Of a stretch of 10,753 nucleotides of DNA, positions 1 through 5,482 are shown piece after piece. The stretch comes from Leucobacter sp. (GTDB taxonomy: Bacteria; Actinomycetota; Actinomycetes; Actinomycetales; Microbacteriaceae). Made by a program: the position numbers and the translations under genes. The stretch is taken from NCBI GenBank assembly GCA_031178565.1, contig JAPSIU010000070.1, forward strand, positions 1 through 10,753. Direction: 5' to 3'. The notes beneath the pieces are model-generated. The model saw nothing but the letters and a program-made list of their open reading frames with translations, was not told the DNA's origin and ran no database searches. Positions within the stretch are counted from its first letter, which is position 1. Each line of letters starts with the position of its first letter.

Positions 1-1
1 C

Positions 2-118
2 GACACCGAGCTCTCGACGGGCGACTATCTCGCCGCGCTCTCGGTGACCCGGGCCACCGTCTCGGACGAGCAGCAGGCGTCCTTCCTGGAGGACATCGAG
101 ACCCTCGCGCGGCTGTAG
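2..118 (+). CDS. Partial CDS, C-terminal end of a probable class I SAM-dependent methyltransferase
   Basis: Reading from base 2 gives 38 residues ending in TAG at 116-118; the 5' part lies outside the window. The tail begins DTELSTGDYLAALSVTRAT and ends in an acidic amphipathic helix (residues DEQQASFLEDIETLARL). A 'Thr/Ser-x-x-Tyr-Leu-x-x-Leu-x-Thr' stretch followed by a helix of the type 'x-x-x-R-x-x-x-L-x-x-I' is typical of the C-terminus of small class I methyltransferases (Methyltransf_11/25 type), where it lies beyond the Rossmann core. No SAM-binding motif is visible because only the tail is present, so the family call is a resemblance rather than proof. The gene converges on the potABCD operon, and a strong hairpin separates the two. 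The substrate cannot be inferred. Confidence 0.45.
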   Translation, partial: DTELSTGDYLAALSVTRATVSDEQQASFLEDIETLARL

Positions 119-190
119 CGCGGATCAAGGCACGCACGGGCCGTAGCGCCGCACACACGATCCCGCTGAGGCCCGCCGCGTCCGAAACGC

Positions 191-236
191 CGAACGGGTG
201 CTCCCGGACGCCGAGGCATCGGGGAGCACCCGTTCG
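191..236. terminator. Bidirectional hairpin terminator between convergent genes
   Basis: A perfect 15-bp inverted repeat, CGAACGGGTGCTCCC at 191-205 and its exact complement at 222-236, encloses a 16-nt loop that can pair a little further (207-212 with 215-220, imperfectly). It sits 72 nt beyond the stop of the plus-strand partial gene and 14 nt beyond the stop of potD on the minus strand, so it can serve both. There is no long T-tract on either side, only TTT on the minus-strand exit. That is common for actinobacterial terminators, where the stem alone or Rho often does the work. Confidence 0.7.
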
Positions 237-250
237 CGAGGGGAGCGCGA

Positions 251-1369
251 CTACCCGCGGAAGGTCTCGAAGATCTTCGTGTAGTTGCTCAGCTCCTCGT
301 TGCTGCAGGGCTGCACCGGCTGCGCGAGGTCGTAGCCCTCGGGGATGTTCAGCGCCTCGCTCGACGCGAGCTCCTCCGACATGAACTCGTCGACGCCCTC
401 GACGCCGGTGTCGTACGCCTGGTAGTTCACGGCGACGGCCATGTTCTCGGGCTCGAGCATCCAGTTGATGAAGGTCTTGGCCTGGTCGATGTTCTCCGCG
501 CCCGAGGGGATCGCGAAGTTGTCCTGCCAGAGCGTGAGGCCCTCTTCGGGGTAGACGAACTTCAGGGTGGGGCGGTCCATCATGGCGCGGTGCCCGGCGC
601 CGTTCCAGACCATCGCCATCGCCTGCTCGCCGTTCGCGAGCCGCTCGAAGATGCCGTCGCTGTTGATGGTGTCGACGCGCGGTTTGAAGTCCGTGAGCAG
701 ATCCTGCGCGGCCTGGAGCTCCGCCCCGTCCGTCGTGCAGAACTCGCCGCCGGTCGCGCGCAGAGCGCTCGTGACGACCTCGGACTGGTCGTTCATGATG
801 CCCACCTGACCCGCCGACTCCGGCGGGTTGAAGTAGTCCTTCCACGAGGTGAGCTCCTCGTCGACGACCGCGGTGTCGTACATGAACGAGGTGGTGCCGT
901 ACAGATACGGCGTCGTGTACTTGCGGCCCTCGTCGAAGTAGACGTCCATGAAGTCGTCCTTGATGTTGCCGCCGTTCGGCAGGCTCTGCGAGTCGAACTC
1001 GAGCAGCAGGCCGTCGTTCGCGAGGATCTGCACCATGTAGTCGGAGGGGACCACGACGTCGTAACCGGCGCCGTCCGATGCACGGAGCTTCGCCTCGAGG
1101 CTCTCGTTGCTGTCGAAGTAGTCGACGTTCAGGGTGATCCCGGTGTCGTCCTTGAACTTCTTGATGAGCTCCTCGGGGTAGTAGTCGCTCCAGGTGTAGA
1201 GGTTGACCTCGCCGCTCGTCGCCTCGACGTACTCCGTCGAGGCCTTCGCGTCGCCCTCGGCTCCGCCTCCCTCCGAGATGCCCCCTCCGCAGGCGGTCAG
1301 GGCGAGCGCCCCGGTGGCTGTCAGGGCGAGTCCCGCCGCGATGCGGGATCTCCTCAGTGCGTTACGCAT
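251..1369 (-). CDS. potD: Spermidine/putrescine-type ABC transporter substrate-binding lipoprotein (PotD-like)
   Basis: 372 aa, family-typical length. It captures polyamines outside the membrane and delivers them to the PotBC permease. The N-terminus is a lipoprotein signal: basic MRNALRRSR, a hydrophobic stretch at about 11-24, and lipobox L24-T-A-C27 followed by a Gly/Glu/Ser-rich tether (28-50). The mature domain starts with NLYTWSDYYPEELIKKF (56-72), matching the PotD opening 'LY.W..Y.P..L...F'. V254-W255-N-G and L280-W281-Q-D283-N align by motif with the Trp and Trp/Asp residues that hold the polyamine in E. coli PotD. C211 and C355 could form a disulfide. The ATG at 1369 has a strong RBS, GAAGGAG, 8 nt upstream. 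The gene is last in the operon and overlaps the 3' end of potC by 8 nt. Exact ligand (putrescine, spermidine or a related cation) is not resolved by sequence. Confidence 0.93.
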   Translation of the reverse strand: MRNALRRSRIAAGLALTATGALALTACGGGISEGGGAEGDAKASTEYVEATSGEVNLYTWSDYYPEELIKKFKDDTGITLNVDYFDSNESLEAKLRASDGAGYDVVVPSDYMVQILANDGLLLEFDSQSLPNGGNIKDDFMDVYFDEGRKYTTPYLYGTTSFMYDTAVVDEELTSWKDYFNPPESAGQVGIMNDQSEVVTSALRATGGEFCTTDGAELQAAQDLLTDFKPRVDTINSDGIFERLANGEQAMAMVWNGAGHRAMMDRPTLKFVYPEEGLTLWQDNFAIPSGAENIDQAKTFINWMLEPENMAVAVNYQAYDTGVEGVDEFMSEELASSEALNIPEGYDLAQPVQPCSNEELSNYTKIFETFRG

Positions 1370-2201
1370 GCTGTTTGCTCCTTCGTTGTGATTGCATGAA
1401 CGTGATGGTGGTGACGACGATCGCGAGCACGAGCAGCAGTGTCGCCACGACGTTGACGGCCGGGCTCGCGCCGCGTCGGATCAGGCTGAACAGGAACACC
1501 GGCAGCGGTGTCGCGCCCGATGCCGAGAGGAAGTTCGAGATGATGAAGTCGTCGAGCGAGATCACGAACGCGAGGATCGCGCCCGAGATGATTCCGGGGA
1601 CGAGCAGCGGGATGGTGATCCGGCGGAAGATCTGCCAGGTGCTCGCGCCGAGATCCGTCGCGGCCTCGAAGTAGTCGGTGCCGAGGCCCTTCAGGCGCGC
1701 CCGGATCGGCATGAGCGCGAACGGGATGCAGAACGAGGTGTGGGCGAGGATCAGCGCGAGCATGCCCGGCTGCAGCCCGATCATCCGGATGAACCCGAGT
1801 GTCGCGACCGCGAGCACGATCTCGGGGATCACGAGCGGGGCCGAGAGGATCGCGGTCGCGATCGCGCTGCCGCGGACCCGCAGGCGCTCGACCGACAGGG
1901 CGAACAGGATCGCGAACACCGTCGAGACGATGGTCGCGACGATCGCGATCTGCAGCGACACCCGGACGGCGCTCAGCAGGTTGGCGTTCTGGAAGACGGC
2001 GGGGAACCAGCGGAGGCTGAACCCCTTCCACACGAGCGCCGAGTCCCCGTCGTTGAAGGCGTACAGCGTCGTGATGAGGATCGGGACGTACAGGAACACG
2101 ATCGCGAAGATCGCGATGGGCGCGACTCCGGGGAAGTCGGCGAGCCGCAGCGCGGCGGGCTTCTTCGACCGGGCGGGGGCCTTCGGGGCTGCGGTGCTCA
2201 T
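1362..2201 (-). CDS. potC: Polyamine ABC transporter permease (PotC-like)
   Basis: 279 aa integral membrane protein of the binding-protein-dependent transport family; with PotB it forms the translocation channel. After a basic cytoplasmic N-terminus (MSTAAPKAPARSKK) come about six membrane segments near residues 25-48, 78-102, 113-135, 145-165, 200-222 and 247-268. The EAA coupling loop that docks on the ATPase is clear at 179-204: EAATDLGAS, then RRITIPLLVPGI. Next comes SLDDFIISNF (215-224), a hallmark of the PotC/YdcV branch. The start is ATG at 2199-2201, with GGAG ending 8 nt upstream and a 4-nt ATGA overlap with the potB stop. An in-frame extension runs to 2846 but would duplicate potB sequence in another frame and is not used. 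The TAA stop (1362-1364) lies inside the first codons of potD. Confidence 0.93.
   Translation of the reverse strand: MSTAAPKAPARSKKPAALRLADFPGVAPIAIFAIVFLYVPILITTLYAFNDGDSALVWKGFSLRWFPAVFQNANLLSAVRVSLQIAIVATIVSTVFAILFALSVERLRVRGSAIATAILSAPLVIPEIVLAVATLGFIRMIGLQPGMLALILAHTSFCIPFALMPIRARLKGLGTDYFEAATDLGASTWQIFRRITIPLLVPGIISGAILAFVISLDDFIISNFLSASGATPLPVFLFSLIRRGASPAVNVVATLLLVLAIVVTTITFMQSQRRSKQHA
1378..1384 (-). promoter_or_regulatory. Ribosome binding site of potD, inside the potC coding region
   Basis: GAAGGAG on the minus strand lies 8 nt before the potD ATG (1367-1369) and is read through as the last codons of potC. It is the best Shine-Dalgarno match in the operon, so the binding protein probably has its own strong initiation besides coupling to potC. 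This fits the usual need for excess binding protein over permease. Confidence 0.7.
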
Positions 2202-3226
2202 AGCGAGATCTCCACCTTCCTGCCGGACTTGCGCGAGTAGAAGGCGATCGCGATCAGCGTGATCATGAGCATCACGAGGATGATCACCGAGAGGGCGGCC
2301 CCGAACGGCCAGTTGCGCGCGTCGCCGAACTGCGCCGCGATGAGGTTGCCGATGAGGAGCACCTTGCCGCCGCCGAGCAGCACGGGTTGCACATAGGAGC
2401 CGAACGCCGGCATGAACACGAGCAGCGTGCCCGAGACGATGCCGGGGACCGAGATCGGCAGGATGATGCGGCGCATCACTGTGAACTTCTTCGCCCCGAG
2501 GTCGTAGGCGGCCTCCGCGAGGCGGAAGTCGAATCCTGCGAGAGCCGAGTAGATCGGCAGCACCATGAATGGGAGGAAGGTGTAGATGAGCCCCAGCTGG
2601 GACGCGAAGGGCGTGTAGAGCAGCGAGAACTCGCCGAGCCCGAGTGCGCCTGCGGCCGAGTTCACCACGCCGTTGTCGTTCAGGATCAGCATCCAGGCGT
2701 AGGTGCGCACGAGCAGGTTCGTCCAGAACGGGATCGTGACGATGAGCACGAGGATGCTCTGCAGCTTCGCCGGACGCGTCGCCATCCACAGCGCGAGGGG
2801 GAAGGAGAGGACGAGGCACACCACGGTCGTGACCGTCGCCTGCCACAGCGATTCGGTGAAGACGGAGAGGTACCGCGGATCGAAGGCGGTGTTGCCGAGG
2901 AAGTCGTTCTGGAAGAGGAAGCCGACGTACGGTTCGAGCGTGAACTCGTAGACGATGCCGCCTCCCGCGGGCGGACGCGACATGAACGAGAAGACGACGA
3001 TGATGACGAGCGGGCCGACCGTGAACAGGAGGCCGACGAGGAGCGCGGGGAGGGTCGCGAACCAGCCGAGCTGACTCGGGCGCTTCGGCTCGCCGCGCCG
3101 CCGCGCCACGTTCACGGGGACGGTGCGATCCGCGGGAGGGGTGGTGCGCTCGCCGCCGGTGCCGGTGCCGGTGCCGGTGCCGGATCCGACCGTGCCGGTG
3201 CCGGCCGTGCCGGGTGCGCGGCTCAT
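2198..3226 (-). CDS. potB: Polyamine ABC transporter permease (PotB-like)
   Basis: 342 aa integral membrane permease pairing with PotC. The N-terminal 50 residues are an unusual cytoplasmic tail of Gly-Thr repeats (16-24) followed by a basic stretch (41-50), encoded by a hexanucleotide repeat. The canonical part starts at GWFATLPALLVGLLFTVGPL (54-73), the first membrane helix. Further helices lie near 127-148, 155-180, 211-231, 257-278 and 307-330. TIPFWTNLLVRTYAW (164-178) is characteristic of PotB-type permeases, and the EAA loop is at 238-263 (EAAYDLGAK, then RRIILPISVPGI). The start ATG at 3224-3226 overlaps the potA TGA by 4 nt (ATGA), and only a weak G-rich SD lies upstream, so translational coupling to potA is likely. 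It in turn overlaps potC by 4 nt. The length excess over typical PotB (about 285-310 aa) is explained by the tail. Confidence 0.93.
   Translation of the reverse strand: MSRAPGTAGTGTVGSGTGTGTGTGGERTTPPADRTVPVNVARRRGEPKRPSQLGWFATLPALLVGLLFTVGPLVIIVVFSFMSRPPAGGGIVYEFTLEPYVGFLFQNDFLGNTAFDPRYLSVFTESLWQATVTTVVCLVLSFPLALWMATRPAKLQSILVLIVTIPFWTNLLVRTYAWMLILNDNGVVNSAAGALGLGEFSLLYTPFASQLGLIYTFLPFMVLPIYSALAGFDFRLAEAAYDLGAKKFTVMRRIILPISVPGIVSGTLLVFMPAFGSYVQPVLLGGGKVLLIGNLIAAQFGDARNWPFGAALSVIILVMLMITLIAIAFYSRKSGRKVEISL
3156..3183. repeat. Hexanucleotide tandem repeat in the 5' end of potB
   Basis: Four perfect plus-strand CCGGTG units (3156-3179) are followed by a partial CCGG; degenerate copies continue to about 3216. 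On the coding strand this yields the Gly-Thr repeat of the PotB cytoplasmic tail (residues 16-24). The unit length is a multiple of three, so gain or loss of units by slippage would change tail length without breaking the frame. Confidence 0.85.
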
Positions 3227-4476
3227 GGACGGGCCCCCGCGGGCGCCTCGGGGGCGATCGGGCGGAGCGCCGCGGGGTCCGCGTACAGCGACACCTCGGC
3301 GCCGAGGCGGAGCGCGGGATCGAAGGGCGGGGGAACTCGCACCGCGAGTTCCGCGCCGTCGGCGAGCCGCACCGTTCCTCGGAGGTCCGTGCCCATGTAG
3401 ACGAGCCCGCTCACGGTTCCGGCCGCGAACCGGTGCCCGACCGGGGCGAGGCTGATCCGCTCGGGGCGGATGGTGACCGTCACGGCGCCGTCGGGCGTGG
3501 GCACCGTCTTCGGGAGCACGACCGGGTCGCCGCCGGGGAGGGTCACCTCGAGGCGATCCTCGGGGTCCGGGCCCGATCCCGATCCCGATCCCGATCCCGA
3601 TCCCGAGCCGGCATCGGTACCGGGCGCCGCCTCCGCGTGCGCCGCGGAGCCCTCTGCCCGTCTGCGCGTCGCCGGCACCGTCACGAAGTTCGTCTCGCCG
3701 ATGAAGTCCGCGACGAAGCGGCTCACGGGCTTCTCGTAGATCTCCTCGGGGGTGCCGATCTGCTCCGGGCGCCCCTGGTTGAACACGGCGATGCGGTCGC
3801 CCATGCTGAGCGCCTCTTCCTGGTCGTGCGTCACGAAGACGAAGGTGATGCCGGTGGTGCGCTGCAGGCGCTTCAGCTCGTTCTGCATGCCGCGTCGCAG
3901 CTTCAGGTCGAGCGCCGCGAGGGGCTCGTCGAGGAGCAGCACCTCCGGCTGCTTCGCGAGCGCGCGGGCGAGGGCGACGCGCTGCTGCTGCCCGCCCGAG
4001 AGCTGGCTCGGTTTGCGGTTCGCCATCGAGGAGAGCTGCACGAGGTCGAGCATCTCGCGCACGCGCGCCTCCACCTCGCGCTTCGGCCGGCGCTCCATCT
4101 CGAGGCCGAACGCGATGTTCTGAGCGATCGTGAGGTGCGGGAAGAGCGCGTACGACTGGAACACCGTGTTCACGGGGCGGTCGTGCGGCGCGAGCTGGTC
4201 GATCCGTCGGCTGCCGAGCAGGATCTCGCCGGAGTCGAGCGTCTCGAGGCCCGCGATGCTGCGCAGCAGGGTGGTCTTGCCGCAGCCCGAGGGGCCGAGC
4301 ATGACGAAGAACTCGCCCTGGCGGATCGTGAACGAGACATCGTCGATGGCTCGGACCTCGGTCTTCTCGGGGGTGACGAAGGTCTTGATCGCCGAGCGGA
4401 TGGTGAGTTCTCTCGAGGGCGAGTCCTCGGGCGCGATGCGGTCGGCTCCGCTGATCGTGGGGATGGGCGTCGTCAT
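3223..4476 (-). CDS. potA: Polyamine ABC transporter ATP-binding protein (PotA-like)
   Basis: 417 aa cytoplasmic ATPase driving the importer. The nucleotide-binding domain shows Walker A GPSGCGKTT (61-69), Q-loop Q107 in VFQSYALFPH, signature LSGGQQQR (159-166), Walker B LLLDEP (180-185) and switch histidine H217 in VTHDQEEAL. The sequence FIGETNF (258-264) ends the core. A C-terminal TOBE-type regulatory domain covers about 308-400 (RPER at 337-340, then YMGTDLRGTVR). Between the two lies a Ser-Gly repeat linker (290-302) encoded by a hexanucleotide repeat; most PotA proteins lack it and are about 350-380 aa. I chose ATG 4474-4476. The upstream in-frame ATG (4543-4545) falls between the -35 and -10 boxes of the predicted promoter, so it would not be transcribed from it. 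First gene of the operon, overlapping potB by 4 nt. Confidence 0.93.
   Translation of the reverse strand: MTTPIPTISGADRIAPEDSPSRELTIRSAIKTFVTPEKTEVRAIDDVSFTIRQGEFFVMLGPSGCGKTTLLRSIAGLETLDSGEILLGSRRIDQLAPHDRPVNTVFQSYALFPHLTIAQNIAFGLEMERRPKREVEARVREMLDLVQLSSMANRKPSQLSGGQQQRVALARALAKQPEVLLLDEPLAALDLKLRRGMQNELKRLQRTTGITFVFVTHDQEEALSMGDRIAVFNQGRPEQIGTPEEIYEKPVSRFVADFIGETNFVTVPATRRRAEGSAAHAEAAPGTDAGSGSGSGSGSGSGPDPEDRLEVTLPGGDPVVLPKTVPTPDGAVTVTIRPERISLAPVGHRFAAGTVSGLVYMGTDLRGTVRLADGAELAVRVPPPFDPALRLGAEVSLYADPAALRPIAPEAPAGARP
3572..3606. repeat. Hexanucleotide tandem repeat inside potA
   Basis: Five perfect GATCCC units (3575-3604), flanked by part-units, lie within potA. They encode the Ser-Gly repeat linker joining the ATPase core to the TOBE-type domain. 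The repeat is in frame and of unit length 6, so copy-number change would alter linker length without a frameshift. Confidence 0.88.
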
Positions 4477-4526
4477 TGAGCGGTCTTCTCTCTCCCGGGC
4501 GGCTCGCCTCGTTACGTGCCGCTCGG

Positions 4527-4555
4527 TTGATAAAGCTAACGTCATTAGATTAAAT
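4527..4555 (+). promoter_or_regulatory. Possible divergent promoter for the tetR operon
   Basis: On the plus strand TTGATA (4527-4532, five of six -35 consensus bases) is spaced 17 nt from TTAAAT (4550-4555, four of six -10 bases). It occupies the same AT-rich island as the potA promoter and overlaps it almost completely in the opposite direction. A start near 4562 would give a leader of about 146 nt containing both repeat motifs upstream of tetR. The -10 match is mediocre, so this is weaker than the minus-strand call. Confidence 0.35.
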
Positions 4556-4561
4556 GTGCAA
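4533..4561 (-). promoter_or_regulatory. Predicted sigma70-type promoter of the potABCD operon
   Basis: On the minus strand, a -35 box TTGCAC (4561-4556) is followed by a 17-nt spacer and a -10 box TAGCTT (4538-4533, fitting TAnnnT). Transcription would start near 4526, leaving a leader of about 50 nt before the potA ATG at 4476. The boxes sit in an AT-rich island (about 4527-4565) that stands out from the surrounding GC-rich DNA. This is a consensus match only. Confidence 0.5.
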
Positions 4562-4614
4562 TAGCCTCTTCGTGCAGTTACCGATCTGAGACGATAGCGG
4601 TGGACGAGCGCTGC

Positions 4615-4636
4615 GGGGAACCCTGGGGGAACCCCG
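4615..4636. repeat. 11-bp tandem direct repeat, possible regulator site
   Basis: Two adjacent 11-bp copies, GGGGAACCCTG (4615-4625) and GGGGAACCCCG (4626-4636), differ at one base. The 11-bp period places both on nearly the same face of the helix. Their place between the divergent promoters and tetR suggests protein binding, but no known regulator motif is recognised with certainty. Confidence 0.45.
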
Positions 4637-4668
4637 AGAGAATCGTCAGAGAACCGACATGATCCTGC

Positions 4669-4684
4669 GCCTCTGCGCAGAGGC
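4669..4684. promoter_or_regulatory. 16-bp perfect palindrome, candidate TetR-family operator
   Basis: GCCTCTGCGCAGAGGC reads identically on both strands. It lies 23 nt before the tetR ATG and 11 nt before its RBS. TetR-family dimers commonly bind palindromes of about 14-20 bp next to their own gene, so autoregulation is a natural reading. The same sequence could form an RNA hairpin in the leader only with a tight loop. Assignment to this particular regulator is inference. Confidence 0.5.
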
Positions 4685-4695
4685 AGTCACGAGCC

Positions 4696-4702
4696 GGAGG
4701 AG
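4696..4702 (+). promoter_or_regulatory. Ribosome binding site of the tetR-family gene
   Basis: GGAGGAG ends 5 nt before the ATG at 4708-4710. This strong SD fixes the start and rules out the out-of-frame ATG at 4659. Confidence 0.75.
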
Positions 4703-4707
4703 TCCAC

Positions 4708-5403
4708 ATGAGCGCAGCCGCAGGTCCTCGGGCGTCGAGGCGGCGCTCGGGCCGGCCCAGCCGTCCACCGCTGACGGAGGCGATGATCGGGCGGGCGGCG
4801 CTCGACATCATCGATGCGTCCGGCTGGGAGTCGTGCACCATGAACGCGCTGGCGCAGCGGCTCGGCGTCCGAGGTCCCTCCCTCTACCACTACATCGCCG
4901 GGCAGCGAGAGGTCATCGAGCTCGTCCGCGCCCTTATCGTGCATGAGATCCAGGATCCGAGCGTCTACGAGCAGCCCTGGGACGAGGCGATGTTCCAGTT
5001 CGGGATGCGCTACTACCGGGCCTTCGCGCAGCACCCGAACGCGATCCAGCTGCTCATTACCACCCCGGTGCGCGACCACGACACGCTGATCATGTACGAC
5101 GACTTCCTCGGCGCGATGAGCGCCGACGGTCTCGACGTCGGGGCCGCGTTCGAGGCGCTCCTCGGCCTCGAGAATCTCGCGCTCGGCTTCGCCTTCGAGT
5201 GGAACGCCGAGGATCTCGTCCTCGATTCCGAGCTCGCGGAGGACCACGGCGCCGCCACGCTCGCCGAGGCGCTCAGGGAGCGGGCCAGCCAGTCGGCGGC
5301 GCAGGAGGAGACGTTCGAGCGACTGCTCCGACGCTACATCGCGGTCTTCGGCGCATCGCGCGAGGACGGCGTCGCCGCCCGCGATGTCGGAGGAGCGCGG
5401 TAG
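4708..5403 (+). CDS. TetR/AcrR-family transcriptional regulator
   Basis: 231 aa, of normal family length. A basic N-terminal arm (RASRRRSGRPSRPP, 8-21) precedes the DNA-binding domain: helix 1 LTEAMIGRAALDIIDASGW (22-40), then the helix-turn-helix TMNALAQRLGVRGPSLYHYI (44-63) with the typical 'SLYHY(I/V)' recognition helix end. The C-terminal part (about 80-214) is helical with an interior of Phe, Tyr, Trp and Leu residues, resembling the ligand/dimer domain of tetracycline-repressor-like proteins (TetR_C type). The ligand is not predictable. It starts 231 nt from potA in the opposite direction and 79 nt ahead of the nuclease-helicase gene. The region between it and potA holds the 16-bp palindrome, so it plausibly represses itself and perhaps potABCD. 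A link to polyamines rests only on position. Confidence 0.9.
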   Translation: MSAAAGPRASRRRSGRPSRPPLTEAMIGRAALDIIDASGWESCTMNALAQRLGVRGPSLYHYIAGQREVIELVRALIVHEIQDPSVYEQPWDEAMFQFGMRYYRAFAQHPNAIQLLITTPVRDHDTLIMYDDFLGAMSADGLDVGAAFEALLGLENLALGFAFEWNAEDLVLDSELAEDHGAATLAEALRERASQSAAQEETFERLLRRYIAVFGASREDGVAARDVGGAR

Positions 5404-5450
5404 CGTTCAACCACGGATCCCGAGACCCGCGGATCCGCCGAGCGATACGT

Positions 5451-5467
5451 GGACGGCGACGCCGTCC
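5451..5467 (+). promoter_or_regulatory. Short perfect hairpin in the leader of the nuclease-helicase gene
   Basis: GGACGGC (5451-5457) and GCCGTCC (5461-5467) form a 7-bp GC-rich stem with a 3-nt loop, 15 nt before the chosen ATG and just before the SD (GAGGGGAG, 5471-5478). It lies in the 79-nt gap after tetR and could attenuate read-through or limit ribosome access. There is no T-tract. In this GC-rich DNA such stems also occur by chance. Confidence 0.35.
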
Positions 5468-5482
5468 GACGAGGGGAGCGCG

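Noticed and set aside
25..219. A small minus-strand frame at the window start
   Set aside because: It spans the terminator hairpin, is Arg-rich, lacks an RBS and opposes the coding methyltransferase tail.
3214..4479. A 421-codon plus-strand frame opposite potA
   Set aside because: It is compositionally extreme (Arg/Glu/His), and it includes an RSRSRS tract that is simply the GATCCC repeat read in another frame. PotA motifs on the minus strand are complete.
4477..4545. An upstream extension of PotA starting at the ATG at 4543-4545
   Set aside because: It lies between the -35 and -10 boxes of the best promoter. The added residues are not PotA-like and no SD is placed well for it.
4586..4647. 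Inverted pair GACGAT / ATCGTC flanking the 11-bp direct repeat
   Set aside because: Only six bases match and the arms are far apart, so this is easily chance.
5416..5438. Two GGATCC sites with palindrome GCGGATCCGC downstream of tetR
   Set aside because: Short GC-rich palindromes of this kind are common in this window and no spacing or context supports a site.
5384..5482. An upstream extension of the nuclease-helicase starting at ATG 5384 inside tetR
   Set aside because: There is no SD before 5384, the extra 33 residues are Pro/Ser/Asp-rich without similarity to the family, and a good SD sits before ATG 5483, where family members normally start.
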